64,000 nucleotides of DNA from Owenia fusiformis (GCA_903813345.2 CAIIXF020000001.1:9335598-9399597), one strand, 5' to 3'; shown: positions 43,801-54,371, numbered from the stretch's first letter. The notes: generated by a model not told the origin, from the sequence alone. Numbers and translations are program-made.

Positions 43801-46722
43801 CCATCATTTTTGTACGATCACCGGGCGTGTCATTGCTTCAGAGAAACTACGCAAGAACAGATATGTCCCATTTGATGATAAACATACATATACTCCTCAT
43901 GGTGTAGCATCCATATTGCTCAGTTGTCTAATAACTTGACAAGAATGATTAGAAATTCAAAATATGTCACTACAATGTATTTTTGTCAAAATGTGTCATT
44001 TCTATAATGATTCAAAGACAGGAATTAACATGTAGCATAAAATTCAATTACTCCAAAACAACTTCATTTTCATGTGATCTTTTGTCAACAGATATTGTCC
44101 CTTTAATGAGTAAATGGGGGTATAGTTACAATCCAGCCGTCTGCTTCAGGTTTCAACCAGAACAACGGCAACGCCGAAGCGTAGCGAATCCCATCGAACA
44201 GAAATGGCTGGCAGTTTTACAAACGAAATATATAGCAAATATCATAAAACAACACACCAGAAAGGCCACCATTTTCAAAATGGTTGCTCACTAGCCGAGT
44301 TGTCATCAGAAAAAATAATATTATTTTAAGTAGCCACCTATAAAATTTTTGAAAAATCGCACTCATGTACTTGTAAAATAACACACGTAAAAATGGTGGC
44401 CATTTTTCAAAATGGCCGACTACTCCCCAAAGTTTTATTAAACAATGTGCCATGCTTATAGAGTATTCACATATCAAATATGAACAAAATCGCTCCACTA
44501 CTTTTCAAGTTATAGTAAAAAATGTAACAATGACAGCCATTTTTTAAAATGGCCGCCTACTATCCGAAGTGTCATGAGACAGTGTGCAAGGCTCATGAGT
44601 ATTCACATATCAAATATGAACAAAATCGCTTCACTACTTTTCAAGTTATAGTAAAAAACTTAAAAATGGTGGCCATTTTTCAAAATGGCCGCCTACTACC
44701 CAAAGTGTCATTAGACAGTGTGCCATGCTTATAGTTTTCGCATATAAAATATGAAACATACCAAATATGAACAAAATCGCTGAACTACTTTTCAAGTTAT
44801 AGTAAAATACGTTAAAATGGGGCCATTTTCTAAAATGGCCACCGTCTACCAAAAGTGTCATTAGACATGCTTTTAGTATTCACATACCAAATATAAACAA
44901 AATCGCTGAACTACTTTTCGAGTTATAGTAAAATATGTTAAAATGGCGGCCATTTTTCAGAATGACCACCTTCTACCAAAAGTGTCATTAGACCATGCTT
45001 ATAGTATTCACATACCAAATATGAACAAAATCGCTTCACTACTTTTTTCGAGTTATAGTAAAATACGTTAAAATGGCGGCCATTTTTCAAATTTTTTTCA
45101 AAATGGCCGCCTTCTACCAAAAGTGTCATAGGACAGTGTGTCATGCTTATAGTATTCACATACCAAATATGAAAATCGCTCCACTACTTTTCGAGTTATA
45201 GTAAAATATGTTAAAATGGCGGTCATTTTTCAAAATGGCCGCCTTCTACCAAAATTGTCTTTAGACAGTGTGCAATGTTTATAGTATTCACATACCAAAT
45301 ATGAACAAAATCGCTCCACTACTTTTCGAGTTACAGCAAAAATCATAAAATAACAAGTAAAGGCCGCCATTTTTCAAGATGGCTGCCATGTGCTTTTTAA
45401 TATCTACATTTGTAGCTTTATTAATGTCCTTTATAATTTTTTTACATTTAAAACATATTGCTATTACAGTTTTACATATTGCACCTAAATTACTGCAAAA
45501 TCGGCACTAAAATGGCCGCCATTTTGAAATGAGCGGCCATTTTGAAAATCGGCTTTCGAGCAGAACTTCTACCCCCATAAGGTATATGTGTACAAAATAT
45601 GAACAAAATCGGGCCAACGGTATTTGAGTTATTGCCCGGACGGACGGACGGACAGACGGACGGACGTACGTACGGACGGACGGAGGCGTTCCCTATATCC
45701 CTCCGAACTTCGTTCGATGGGATAATAACATTTTTTGAAGGGGATGTGGGAATCCTGTTGCAATTTTTCCTGATATGGCATAAATGAATATTTAGTGGTT
45801 TCTGAATAAGAAAGGTTAACATACAATATCTATTTATTATGCACCTCATTAAAATACTCAAATCTGATTGGTTAAGAGCTGCAAGGTCTATTGCCATATG
45901 TGGCAGCAAGATCTCGTTCTATCCAGTATTGAAGCAACGAGATCTCCAACTATCCCGTATGCCAGAATACCTATCCTCGAAAAAAAATACTAGGCTCTTC
46001 TTCTGTTTTAGCAGACCTATTCTTTCGAAAAAATACTACGCTATGCTTCGCCTCGCCTACCCTTTGCATTCGTTTGACTTCACTTCTTAAAAGAGAGCTT
46101 CATCTTCACTCTTTCAAACTAAAATAAACCTCTGAACTCACCGCGCCAATCAGTGTTCGTTGGCCAAATTTGACTGACGTTCTTTACATGGTCATTCCTT
46201 CTGACGTCATCGTTGAGTCCGGAATTCACCAATGACATGCGCATATTTAATTAGAACGCATTTGGCGTATGTTTCTTCAAGCTCGCTGATTGGTGGAAGG
46301 TCAGCGTGTATGTCAAAACTGATTTACCCAAACTGTCATCGGTACCAATCGTGGGGGCGGGGCTACTAAACTGTAATATGGTCTCTACTAGGCAGAGTGT
46401 AGTTAAACACAACTGCACGCAGGGTACGCCTCGCCTAGTATTTTTTTCCTCGTATAGGTATTCTGGCATATCCACCTCATGGTCATCCAGTATTTGTTTA
46501 CTATCTACAAGTTACATTTTCACTGCATCATACTAAAATTGAACAATATACCTTAGCGTGGCCGTGCTTGCCAGTTTTTGAGGTTGACATTTCCACAATT
46601 TTGCATGGTTTCTCCTTTATGAGAACAAAGCCACCTTTGCGTAGAGCAGAGCACTGCTGGGGGATACATTTAGATGCACCAGCATCGGTAGACTCGAAGG
46701 TATGCTCATGATCATCTGCCAT
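31844..46722 (-). CDS. EIF5A: Translation factor eIF5A, 4 coding exons over 15 kb
   Basis: eIF5A is the hypusine-containing cytosolic factor that helps ribosomes through difficult peptide bonds and termination. Minus-strand coding exons are 46722-46552, 42290-42186, 36169-36017 and 31903-31844, all phase 0 with GT-AG junctions, giving 162 residues (family usually 154-160). Residues 24-57 are nearly invariant, with [12 protein letters not shown] carrying the hypusine-site lysine K52. The second exon encodes [10 protein letters not shown]...[11 protein letters not shown], the end of the SH3-like domain. The third and fourth encode the OB-fold domain, which is more diverged ([14 protein letters not shown], then [12 protein letters not shown]). 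The start ATG lies 10 nt after a ttttcag acceptor, so an upstream non-coding exon exists. The junction before the last exon allows GTGATG or GTGAGT; I chose gtgagt. All introns are packed with mobile elements, yet the frame is open. Confidence 0.95.
32932..33117. repeat. Three 62-bp tandem units with CTGATTGGTT
   Basis: Units start at 32932, 32994 and 33056. Each reads ttgttagtacctca, then aaatrctc, then ttctgattggtt, then gcggtcaa. A related single copy (aaatactcaaatctgattgg) occurs at about 45852. The nearby ctgttgaccgctactaggta recurs around 33119 and 34022, implying the ends of a larger element. Confidence 0.7.
33324..33928. mobile_element. 605-bp TTAA-flanked MITE with long inverted arms
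   Basis: Ends AGGAATATTCCTTGCC are inverted and extend over 100 bp (gctataatcata, ttagcaaaacatg). TTAA is duplicated at 33320-33323 and 33929-33932, as for piggyBac or Kolobok insertions. The same family ends at position 92 and has a degenerate relative at about 16660-16960. Confidence 0.85.
34205..34575. repeat. Two-unit tandem repeat of about 174 bp with palindromic borders
   Basis: Each unit runs from caattgttaacctctc, through cggtcaac and tacagtatcg, to gagaggtctacaattg. The unit borders are thus themselves inverted repeats. The open frames here are translations of this repeat. Confidence 0.65.
36331..36395 (+). repeat. End fragment of the ATCCCA(CA)GAACAAAG tandem-core family
   Basis: tttttatcccaatgaacaaa then gttcagtaggaatatagtgaag matches the left end of 13396-14142. 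Only the end is present. Confidence 0.5.
36834..37244 (-). pseudogene. Mariner-family transposase remnant, C-terminal part with its terminal repeat
   Basis: The minus-strand frame gives [20 protein letters not shown], then [19 protein letters not shown]. This is the region between the second and third catalytic acids of mariner transposases (HTSN...W and SPDLSPxDFFLWGxLK). The 3' end carries the terminal repeat CAGGGTGTCCAAAAAAACAG at 36834 next to a TA. The remnant is interrupted at 37245 by a 3.7-kb element and continues at 40961-41040. Confidence 0.75.
37245..40955. mobile_element. 3.7-kb CAGGCCTC element inserted in the mariner remnant
   Basis: It starts CAGGCCTC at 37245 and ends GAGGCCTG at 40955. 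GTATT is duplicated on both sides (37240-37244 and 40956-40960). Sub-terminal arms are inverted but diverged (ctaaggtagtgatttgctacctgat against atcaggtagttgtttcgctac; gaccgaccggtcggt-type words near 37400 and 40640). No transposase is visible. It contains the tandem-core element at 38359-39811. It is likely hAT-like by its CAG end, though with a 5-bp duplication. Confidence 0.7.
38359..39811. repeat. 1.45-kb tandem-core element with ATGTCCCCACCA ends
   Basis: Ends ATGTCCCCACCA (38359-38370) and TGGTGGGGACAT (39800-39811) are perfect inverted repeats. Units of about 163 bp repeat from about 38400 to 39250 (gacaagactttacagacaag, gaaaatccaaaatggctgcc, acccagaatgc). A short ACGGACAGACAGACGGACG tract (about 39747-39768) lies just inside the right end. 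It has the same layout as 13396-14142, 26394-28301 and 44188-45723. Confidence 0.7.
40961..41040 (-). pseudogene. Mariner-family transposase remnant, continuation
   Basis: On the minus strand it reads IRRGI, a stop, GERQWFQH, which corresponds to the segment leading into the WFQQDG catalytic motif of mariner transposases. When the GTATT duplication is counted once, it abuts the HPNTSN segment at 37244. The N-terminal part is missing. Confidence 0.55.
41840..42100 (-). repeat. Degenerate end of the tandem-core family
   Basis: tcgagcagaactcatactta, then attgggcctattgtatttga, and upstream accccaacaaacttctttgg plus cagacagat match the microsatellite end of 44188-45723. No full core is present. 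Confidence 0.5.
42341..42705. mobile_element. 365-bp hAT (Ac-like) MITE with 8-bp duplication
   Basis: Ends TAGAGATGTCACGGAAC and ...GACACATCTA are inverted and match the TAGGGATG-type start of Ac-like hAT elements. ATAGGCAC is duplicated exactly at 42333-42340 and 42706-42713. The interior repeats ggaacggttcggaac. It starts about 40 nt upstream (transcript sense) of an eIF5A exon acceptor. Confidence 0.88.
42845..43829. mobile_element. 985-bp fold-back element, CACGCCCAGTGATCG family
   Basis: Arms of about 400 bp begin CACGCCCAGTGATCGTACAA and end CGATCACCGGGCGTG. TCATT flanks both sides (42840-42844 and 43830-43834). Shared inner words include atttgttgagttttc, ggtctacacgacctgtaata and a run of G (left) or C (right). 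No coding capacity. It is the most complete of three copies in the window. Confidence 0.85.
44188..45723 (-). repeat. 1.5-kb tandem-core element with ATCCCATCGAAC ends
   Basis: Ends ATCCCATCGAAC (44188-44199) and GTTCGATGGGAT (45712-45723) are perfect inverted repeats. Between them lie about eight to ten units of roughly 110-120 bp (caaaatggccgccttctacc, aaaagtgtcattagacagtg, tattcacataccaaatatga, ttttcgagttatagtaaaa). A (GGAC)n/(ACGG)n tract sits at about 45638-45683. Read on the minus strand it aligns with 13396-14142. It lies in an eIF5A intron. Confidence 0.75.
45840..46490. mobile_element. 650-bp fold-back element in eIF5A intron
   Basis: tgccagaatacctatcctcg at about 45960 pairs with cgtataggtattctggca at about 46455, and aaatactagg with cctagtattt, as diverged inverted arms. 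The left edge carries the aaatactcaaatctgattgg word shared with 32932-33117. The exact ends were not resolved. Confidence 0.55.
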
Positions 46723-47042
46723 TGTGGATGTTCTGAAAATATGACATTTATACCATTAAAGTGAAACTGTGACCAGTGTTTCATGTTTGTCATCATACTG
46801 GTTGATCGCCATATGATCATACCCAGTGTTCGCGATAGCCACTTAAATTTTTGAGTCCAAAGAATGCAACTCAATTGAAAATTTGAGTCCTGTCTAATTA
46901 TTTTTACCAATGTAACCTAAGGTTGGAGGAAATGTAAAATGTCTCAACTTTTTGGTGATTTTGATGTAACTTTCATGAGGGACTGGGAATATCAAGTTTT
47001 CCATAGCCATCAATGTAAATGATGGCTACGTGCAAATATAGT

Positions 47043-47500
47043 AAGATTTTCAGAAGGTTTGTCCAAGATTGCGTCCCTAGAGGACGTAATGATTTTCAAA
47101 AAATGTGTCTCCCCTCAAAAAACTGCGTCCCTTGAAAAAATGTTCGCGGGAATTCAAAGTCACGCTTTTACACTGGGCGAAATAAAATTGTTGAAATTTT
47201 GTATCGCTTTTGCTATTTTTCGGTCTAAATCAGTGTTCTAGTTAGTTTATTATGTCACTGAATGATACAGATACAGTGCTTTCAGTAGGTTTGTCCAAAA
47301 GTGCTTCCCTGGGACGGATTGATTTTACAAAATTGCGTCCCCCTCAAAAAAGTGCGTCCCCATGAAAAAAGGTTCCCGGGAATTCAAAGTCACATTTTTG
47401 CACTGAACGAAAAAAATTTAAAAAAGTTTGCATCAGTTTTTTGGCCCAGATCAGTGTACTACACACGTCAAGTAGGTCATTAAATGATGCAGATACCTTC
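47043..47500. repeat. Two-unit tandem repeat of about 240 bp
   Basis: Units begin aggtttgtccaagattgcgt (about 47054) and aggtttgtccaaaagtgctt (about 47288). Both contain cccctcaaaaaa, gcgtccc, gggaattcaaagtcac and gatacagatac-like words. They are direct repeats with no coding content. Confidence 0.65.
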
Positions 47501-47738
47501 ATTAGAAAGAGATAACTAATTTTCAACCATTAAATACCATTTTTCTCCGGTAAGAGGGAATTTCGAAAATTTCGGACAATATTTTCAATATTTACTGCCA
47601 TGTCGACATCCTATGCTCTTAACTGTATACCGAATGGTTAAGGTCAGGGTGCATGATGGGAAATTTTCTGCATTCCTCAATTGAGTCACATGTTATTTTT
47701 CAAACAAGAATCACTCCTTCCCTTCATTGTCTATATCT

Positions 47739-47935
47739 TCCAGTTTTGCACAAAGAGTGCACTTATGTGCCTAGAAAAGACTTGTGAGAAGAATGTTTTG
47801 ATAAAGTGTATAAAAAACATGAAAATTTTCTGATTTTTTTTCACTGAATTTTCTCATTTTTTATACATTTTACAAAACAAACCTTCTCACAAGGCTTTTC
47901 TAGGCACAGAAGTGCACTCTGTGCACTGTTTCTTA
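47739..47935. repeat. 197-bp hairpin with AGTGCACTTATGTGCCTAG arms
   Basis: The left arm agtgcacttatgtgcctaga and right arm tctaggcacagaagtgcact are inverted and continue through cttgtgagaag/cttctcacaag. It is probably a MITE; the target duplication is not clear. Confidence 0.6.
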
Positions 47936-48479
47936 CCGGAAACAAATCCATTTTACACGGAAGTGACGTAACGAAATACCAACTCGTGCTATTAGGCCAA
48001 ACAAAGAAATACCTCCGTTTCCGGAACCCCGACCGACCCTCCCTTGAGACCCCCGACCCTAAAACATTTTTCAGCATTTGAAAATAAAATACAAAATTGA
48101 ATCCTGATCCCGTTCATAAAGCTTTTTATTCTACTCAAAACGTGACCAGAATAGAAGAATATAAAGTCACCTACCTTAGAGAAGAACAATTTGAAGTAAA
48201 ATAGCCAGATGATCATCAGTATTTAGAAAAAAACACTGAAAAATCATCTGAATTTTGCCGTGAGCAAGCAGGAAGTAAGCCTACTCAGAGCTTACAATTT
48301 TGGTAGTTTGTACTGATCGCCCTGCCATCTTTATGACTTATGAAAACTTTTGAAGTCAAAACTCATTTATAACAACCAGACACCTGTCAACTCCTTGATA
48401 CATTTGAATAATACTATTGATTCCTTTATTTGTTCATCCTCATTATCTATAAAGAGCTTTAATTAGTATAATGATAGAT

Positions 48480-48670
48480 GTAGATGAATTTTAAAGATGT
48501 TCAATTCAAAAGATGCTCCATTTTTGAAATATTGATCTCTCCAAACTCTGAAATAAAAGCTTCTTGGATTCAATTCAAAAGATGCACAAAAACAAAGTTT
48601 CCCTTTTAAAATACTGATTTCTACACTCTGAAATGAAAGCTTGCAGGGTGATACATACTGTGGCAGATAT
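48480..48670. repeat. Degenerate tandem duplication of about 90 bp
   Basis: ttcaattcaaaagatgc occurs twice (about 48499 and 48568), each time followed by ttttgaaatattgatct or ttttaaaatactgattt and then ctctgaaatraaagcttg. Nothing else was seen. Confidence 0.45.
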
Positions 48671-49509
48671 AACAATATGTTTTTATTCCAGTGTTACAGA
48701 TATTACATGCATATAATTCTAGCGTAGACAGTTTATCAGCATGTTCTCTAACATACCCTCAAAAATTATGAATAAAATTTCGAATAAAAATAAAATATTT
48801 TTCCTACCTACCTACCCTAATCTGAAAATTCATTGAGCAGGAAACAGACATATATTTTTGTTTGGCCTTACGGAAAAGTTTGGGAAATTCTGTTATAACC
48901 GCCATCTTAATCGAACTTCGACCAAAAGAGCCATAAGAAACAAAAAGACCTCGTTCTGCCAACTAACCCAGACAATCGGCGGTTCCAATATATTAGAAGT
49001 TACATTTTGAGTTCTAGAATGCATTGAGGTAGGTTTCTTAAGTGGAGGGGCGTAGATAATTCTCCCAAGTTGTAATCGTACAGGCAAATGTATGCGCTCA
49101 GTACAGGACTAAAGTCCTGGTACGGGATAACTCTAAACATTTACATTTTTCAAACTTTTTAATTTAGGTAGGGGAGGAGTTCCTTGGTATTATCTTTCTT
49201 TTGTTTATGGATAGAAAAAAACAGTTTCGATTAACTTTATTTCTAGGAAGACGGTGTTATTTGCCGATACACCGAAAATAGAAACACCATTTTTGTATCA
49301 AATATTCTCGGTGCAACTTGAAAATGGAAGAGAGAACAGGAATGCAAAATCATCGTCCAATGAAAAAGTTAAAAATGTCGACAACCCCATAATCGTTGAC
49401 CATTTAAGTTATGTCACATCTGGCTAGGTGACTCATAAACACTCCGATAGTTTGACCAGTAGATAGTTTCACAGTGACAATTAATAAAAGAAAGAAAATA
49501 TGTACTCAC

Positions 49510-49560
49510 GTGTGAATATTTCCACTAAAATCTGTAAAGGAAGTACCTGCGCATGCGTCC
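49510..49560 (-). promoter_or_regulatory. EIF5A: Possible eIF5A first non-coding exon and start region
   Basis: Minus-strand sequence cttcctttacag...tattcacac ends at a good donor (gtgagt, 49509-49504). It lies 2.8 kb upstream of the exon that starts 10 nt before the eIF5A ATG. The pyrimidine-rich start is typical of translation-factor genes. No transcript evidence is available. Confidence 0.3.
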
Positions 49561-49798
49561 CACGTTAGTAGGTCATGCTGAGAGGGATATAGCAAATGAG
49601 GAGGTCGCCATTACACTAAACGAAACGATTATAATCCTAAACTTGACTTCCTTAAAATCGGGGTATTTCTTAAAATCTTGGTTTGGGAAAAATTGAGCTA
49701 ATTGGAAATTGGGTGGCCTATATTTTTGGGGATATCAGGAGAATATCGGTAGCCTATTTCTAAAAAAAAAACGGGATAAAATTTCCCGTAGTAAAATT

Positions 49799-50010
49799 CA
49801 CGCCCAGTGATCGGAAAATGGCCGGGGGGGGCAGGCAATATCTTAGTGATTCAACAAATCTGGAAGATTTTTTCTCAAGAGAATGTTTACCATTGAATAC
49901 ATGTAGGTGCACGGTACTAAACTTTCTCTTGAACTTCAGATTTGTGGAATTTTCGAGCAGAAATTGCCTGCCCCCCCCCCTCCGTCCCTTTTTTCCGATC
50001 ACCAGGCGTT
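49799..50010. mobile_element. 212-bp short member of the CACGCCCAGTGATCG fold-back family
   Basis: It starts CACGCCCAGTGATCGGAAAA and ends TTCCGATCACCAGGCGT. Inside are the family words gattcaacaaatctggaaga and tttctcttgaa, and a G-run/C-run pair. AAAT flanks both sides (last base differs in a fifth position). Most of the arms are deleted relative to 42845-43829. Confidence 0.75.
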
Positions 50011-51634
50011 AAATCGAGGTTTCTAAAAATAGATCGGGGTGCAAACAATCGGGTTTTAAACATAGGGCACATGTTCACTGTTTTTCATAATTCAAAACCA
50101 CGATGGAAAGTTAATCTTTGAAATCTCGACAGAAATCTCATTGAAAAAAATGTGCCGAACGTCGCAATAGACGACCAATTTTCACATCGGTAAAAATCAT
50201 ATTCTAGTTATCAATGATTGATTCTGTTATGAATAAAACATGAGTACCGGTTTAAAAGATGTTTCTTTATAAGAATTTATTTATTCAAACTAAGCAAATA
50301 CATAATTCCAATCGCCCGAAGGCCCATTATAGGAAAAATGGACATTGAAACAATATATATTAATACATATAATAAATCATAATAGTACACTATACAACAA
50401 GTTAAGGGGGGGGGGGGGGGTGCACTTGTGGGGTGGGGATAGGGGAGGGTGTTTGGAGGAGAGACTAAACAGGTTCACTTGAGGAGGGAATTTAGATATT
50501 GGCAGAAATAAAATCAGCCACTTTGGACAAGAGTTGCGAATTGGTTTCTCCATAATAGAATAAAGAAAGTAAATCAGCTTGATTTTATGTTTATTTAAGA
50601 CATTTAAGGCTCTTGGTGCAATTAGTTCAATGTCATGTTTTATGTTTGAAAATTCAATTCATTATTTGGACAGTGCTTTGGCGTACTGATAGCTCCACAT
50701 GAGCAATTGGGGCCATCGATAAAGGTAAAGTTATGGGCGTATAGTTGAGCCCTAAAAAGTAAATCAGCTCTAAGTCTGTTTATGATTATTTCTTGTTTTC
50801 TTGTCAATTTAAGAGAGGTAGATGGAGTGAGTTTTTTGGGAGCAAAATACAGTTTTATTTTTATTTTTTGAAAGTCTGAAGTGTCTTCTTTTCTCTGATA
50901 TATGATGGGAGCATTGACCATAAACTGATTGCACCTAGGACTACCGACTCCAAGAATCTATTGCTACAGCGGATGGGTAGTCACAATTAGTTCTAATGCT
51001 TTTATTTTTGTACTTGATATACAGGATTTGTTCCATTGACAACCTTGTACATGAAATTATTAACTTGCATCTTCCTTCTGTCCTCTAATGAATGCCATTG
51101 TAATAAAGTGAGTACTTGAGCATGTTTAGTGGTATTACTACCATGGTAACAGCCTGAACACAAGATGGCTGCTTGGTGGTACAGCTTATTCAACCGTCCA
51201 AGTAAATATTTGGAAGATTTGTTGTAATACAACACCATAGTCAAAATATGGACGGATAAATGAGGTAAAGATTGTCTCCAAATGTTTGGCTGTCAGTTTG
51301 CCTTGGAGTTTTTTAGAGGATTTAGCATTTTTTTACCTTTGTACAAATCTCATCAATATGATTTATATTTGAGAGGCATTCATCAAAACAGTAACCAAGA
51401 TGTTTATGGGTTGCAATTCTTTTGATTTCAGTGTTATTGAGAAATGATGTGGTCACGTTTTCGATTGGCATTCTTGGAGTATTTGGATTTTTGGGGTCAA
51501 AATAGAACTGCAGTGAAGTATCATCAGCGTATATATAGCAATATGTGTCAGTTTTATCTGGGAGATCATTTATGTACAATAAAAAATAGAGGTCCCAAAA
51601 TTGATCCTTGTGGAACACCGCAATTGATAAAGTT

Positions 51635-52602
51635 TTTTTTAATATATTTATTTATTCACAGTAAAAAATTTGTTTACAGTATACTTGATTTCTTAGTCAC
51701 TTATATTAATATATAATACTTATTGATTAGAAATGGTACGGGGGGCACCGGTATTATATGAAATAAAATAGCTTAAAATGTGAGTGGTCTTCAGTTTTCT
51801 TCATTCTTTTGTAAACATCCTGAGTTTGTCCATAGAATGTCATGTGTTTAATTTTTTGCGCATGTACTTTCTATAAGTTCATCATTTCAATTTTGTTGCA
51901 TAGTTTCTCCATTCTGTCATGTTGGGACGGTTCTTTTTAATTTTACACTTGTAGATATATGTTTTTTGTTTCAGGTGCAGTAAGATGTCTTCAGGTTGGC
52001 TGTTTGTTCCAAGAAGAAAACTATCTCGTTTCGGGGTATCTTCTTTCAATATACTGCTGCGTTGTTTTAGGAATTCTTTTACAACTACGCAGTCATATAA
52101 TCCATGTTCTATCGTGTCCAGTTCCTCCTTACACAGATCGCAGATTGGGGAAGATACGTTGGGTATCTTCATTTCAAATAAGCCTTTGTTGAAGTATATG
52201 ATTCTCGATATGAGCTTGTATTGGAAACAAATATGTCTGATGTTAACTGTTAGTTTTCTTGTGCTAAGGTATATTTTTTCCAGGTTATATTATTGTTTTG
52301 TAGCTTTTCTTCCCACTTCCCCTGTGGCGTTATTGCTGGGTTTAGTATATTGTTTTTTTAGTAGGTATTTGTATGTCATCTTGTTTGGTGACTTTGTGAA
52401 CCATTCCTTAATGCTTGGCTCTGGGTCTTGTGTACTTTTGTCCTTCATTCGATCTTTCCATTCTTTTGGTAATGCTGATGTCACTTTTATGACATCCAGA
52501 AAACATATGGTTTAAAAGTTGTACTTTCTGATGATCTGTTCTCTTGACATTGGTTTATCTTTATCAAATATATCTTGAATGGTGTGAATGCCATGTTCTT
52601 GC
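51635..52602 (-). mobile_element. Second LINE, 5'-truncated, inserted in the first, with 14-bp duplication
   Basis: CAATTGATAAAGTT is duplicated exactly at 51621-51634 and 52603-52616. On the minus strand the insert ends in an aatatattaaaaaaaa tail next to the duplication, as in target-primed reverse transcription. Its frames (WQEHGIHTIQDIFDKDKPMS, KEWFTKSPNKMTYKYLLKKQ and CDLCKEELDTIEHGLYDC) belong to the C-terminal region of L1/Tx1-type LINEs. Only the last 0.97 kb of the parent is present. Confidence 0.9.
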
Positions 52603-53052
52603 CAATTGATAAAGTTGGCCTCCGACATTGAAGACGAAGCACCAGCTAGATTTACACACATTCCTCTGTCAGAGAGATAGGATTTTATGACATTTAGTAA
52701 CTGTCCCCTTATACGATAAGATTTGAGTTTCAATATGAGTAAGTGATGAGGGACTTTGTCAAATGCTGATGCAATATCAAGAAATATTCATTTGATGCAT
52801 TTCCTTCTTCAAAATTATTCTGAAGGAAGTGTTCTTTAGTCAATAGTTGGGCGTGTGTGCTATGGCCAGGAAGAAAACCTGCCTGGTGTTTATAAAGTAA
52901 ATTATTTGAGGTCAATGCGTTCGAGTTCGATCAGCTATTACCCTTTCAAACAATTTGGATATAGTGTTTAATAGGGTAATCGGGCGGTAATTGTTAATGT
53001 CAGACTTGCTACCTTTTCTGAAAATTGGACAAACTATGTATACCTTCCGATA

Positions 53053-54371
53053 CGACGTCAGATACTGTACATCACGGCGTAACATTGTAATTGTCCATTT
53101 TACCGACAAAATGCAAAGATTTACGCGATAAATATGCGCAATGCTCCTCCAAGTAATTGCAGAAGTTATATTCGTGGAATCTTCTTAAAAACTTCAAGTT
53201 TTGTTCAGATTAATGTGTGCTTCAATACAATTCTATATTCAAAAAGGTTGTATCACGATATACAGAATTAGAATCACCAGAAAGTAGACATTTCAAACCC
53301 TACCCGTTTTCTTCTTTGTCGCGCTTTTCGGCCCCGCGCTCTCGTTGTCGCACCGTCTTTCTAGACACTTTCAAAGTGCCCCTTGTCATATTCAACTGAT
53401 ATACACAGACGGGAAGATATTAAGGATTGTTAAATGCATTATTTGTAATTGATTTTAACTCGAATATTTAGTTTTATTTATTTGAAGCAATGAATAATAA
53501 AGGAGAACATATAATACGCTAACGGCATAACGTCTTATTTTGTAAAGGCTTCACTCGGGGTTGCGGTGATAAAATGATGTCTATCTCAATATATACTGGA
53601 TCAAATTAAATGAAATTAATTGTATGTAGTAAGGGGTATATTTAAAAGAACATGCTGAAACATTGAAAAGTTTTGAATGTTTATCCCTTAATTAGAAATA
53701 TTTGAACTCAAAAAATGAAACGTAGTTTTGTGAATTTTTCACATGGCTTCACTTCATATTTCTTTCAATTTATGCTTCTTACAGACTGAATTTCAATCGA
53801 AATGATATAGTTTTTTGATAAAAATATAGAATATGATATGCCTTTCAGGAATCAAAAAATAATAATTCACCTTTCAAACGATTTAATGTTTAATTGATCA
53901 AAATATATATCTTGTTGGTACGAAATTCTGCCTGTCCACACTTTTTTTGCATAAATATAAGCGTTAAGTTAGCATTGTTATATTATGACGTCATCAACCA
54001 GAATCTGTTTGTCTTTTTCAAAATGGTGAATTTAAATATTGTGAAAGTTTGAGAAAGATCCGTTAAGAAATGAAAAAGTTATCTTCATTTTTCGTTTAAA
54101 ATTGAAATCATTTTTCTTCAAAATGTTACAGTCCACACCCGGTTTTAGCATATAAAGTCGCATAATACGGCTTGCGTGATTCGCAATTTAAAAAGTCACA
54201 AATCAGTTATTTGGAATTCTGATAGGCAAAATATTTCATGGACATACGTGTTCAACTGATGACGAAAAATTGTAGAAAAATATGATTTTGCTGTCGAGAT
54301 ATTGCGGTTTTAAAAGTAAGAACGCATGTAAAAATGCAGTAAAATGCCGCGATGTACAGTATCTGACGTCG
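53053..54371. mobile_element. 1.3-kb TA-flanked element with CGACGTCAGATACTGTACATC ends
   Basis: Inverted ends of about 25-28 bp start CGACGTCAGATACTGTACAT at 53053 and are mirrored at 54371. TA is duplicated at 53051-53052 and 54372-54373. Removing the element and one TA restores the host LINE frame ...QETMEI-RKVYIVCPIF. The length and TA target suggest Tc1/mariner, but no transposase could be recognised. Confidence 0.8.

Noticed and set aside
44217-45909. Multiple open frames with WPPF-like repeats
   Set aside because: They translate the tandem core of 44188-45723; frames on both strands shift with each unit.
50406-50420. G-runs here and at about 24773, 55362 and 55781 as G-quadruplex regulators
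   Set aside because: They are single homopolymer runs, several at element ends; nothing ties them to a gene.
51959-52515. Plus-strand 176-codon open frame
   Set aside because: It is antisense to the nested LINE, whose minus-strand frame has recognisable motifs.
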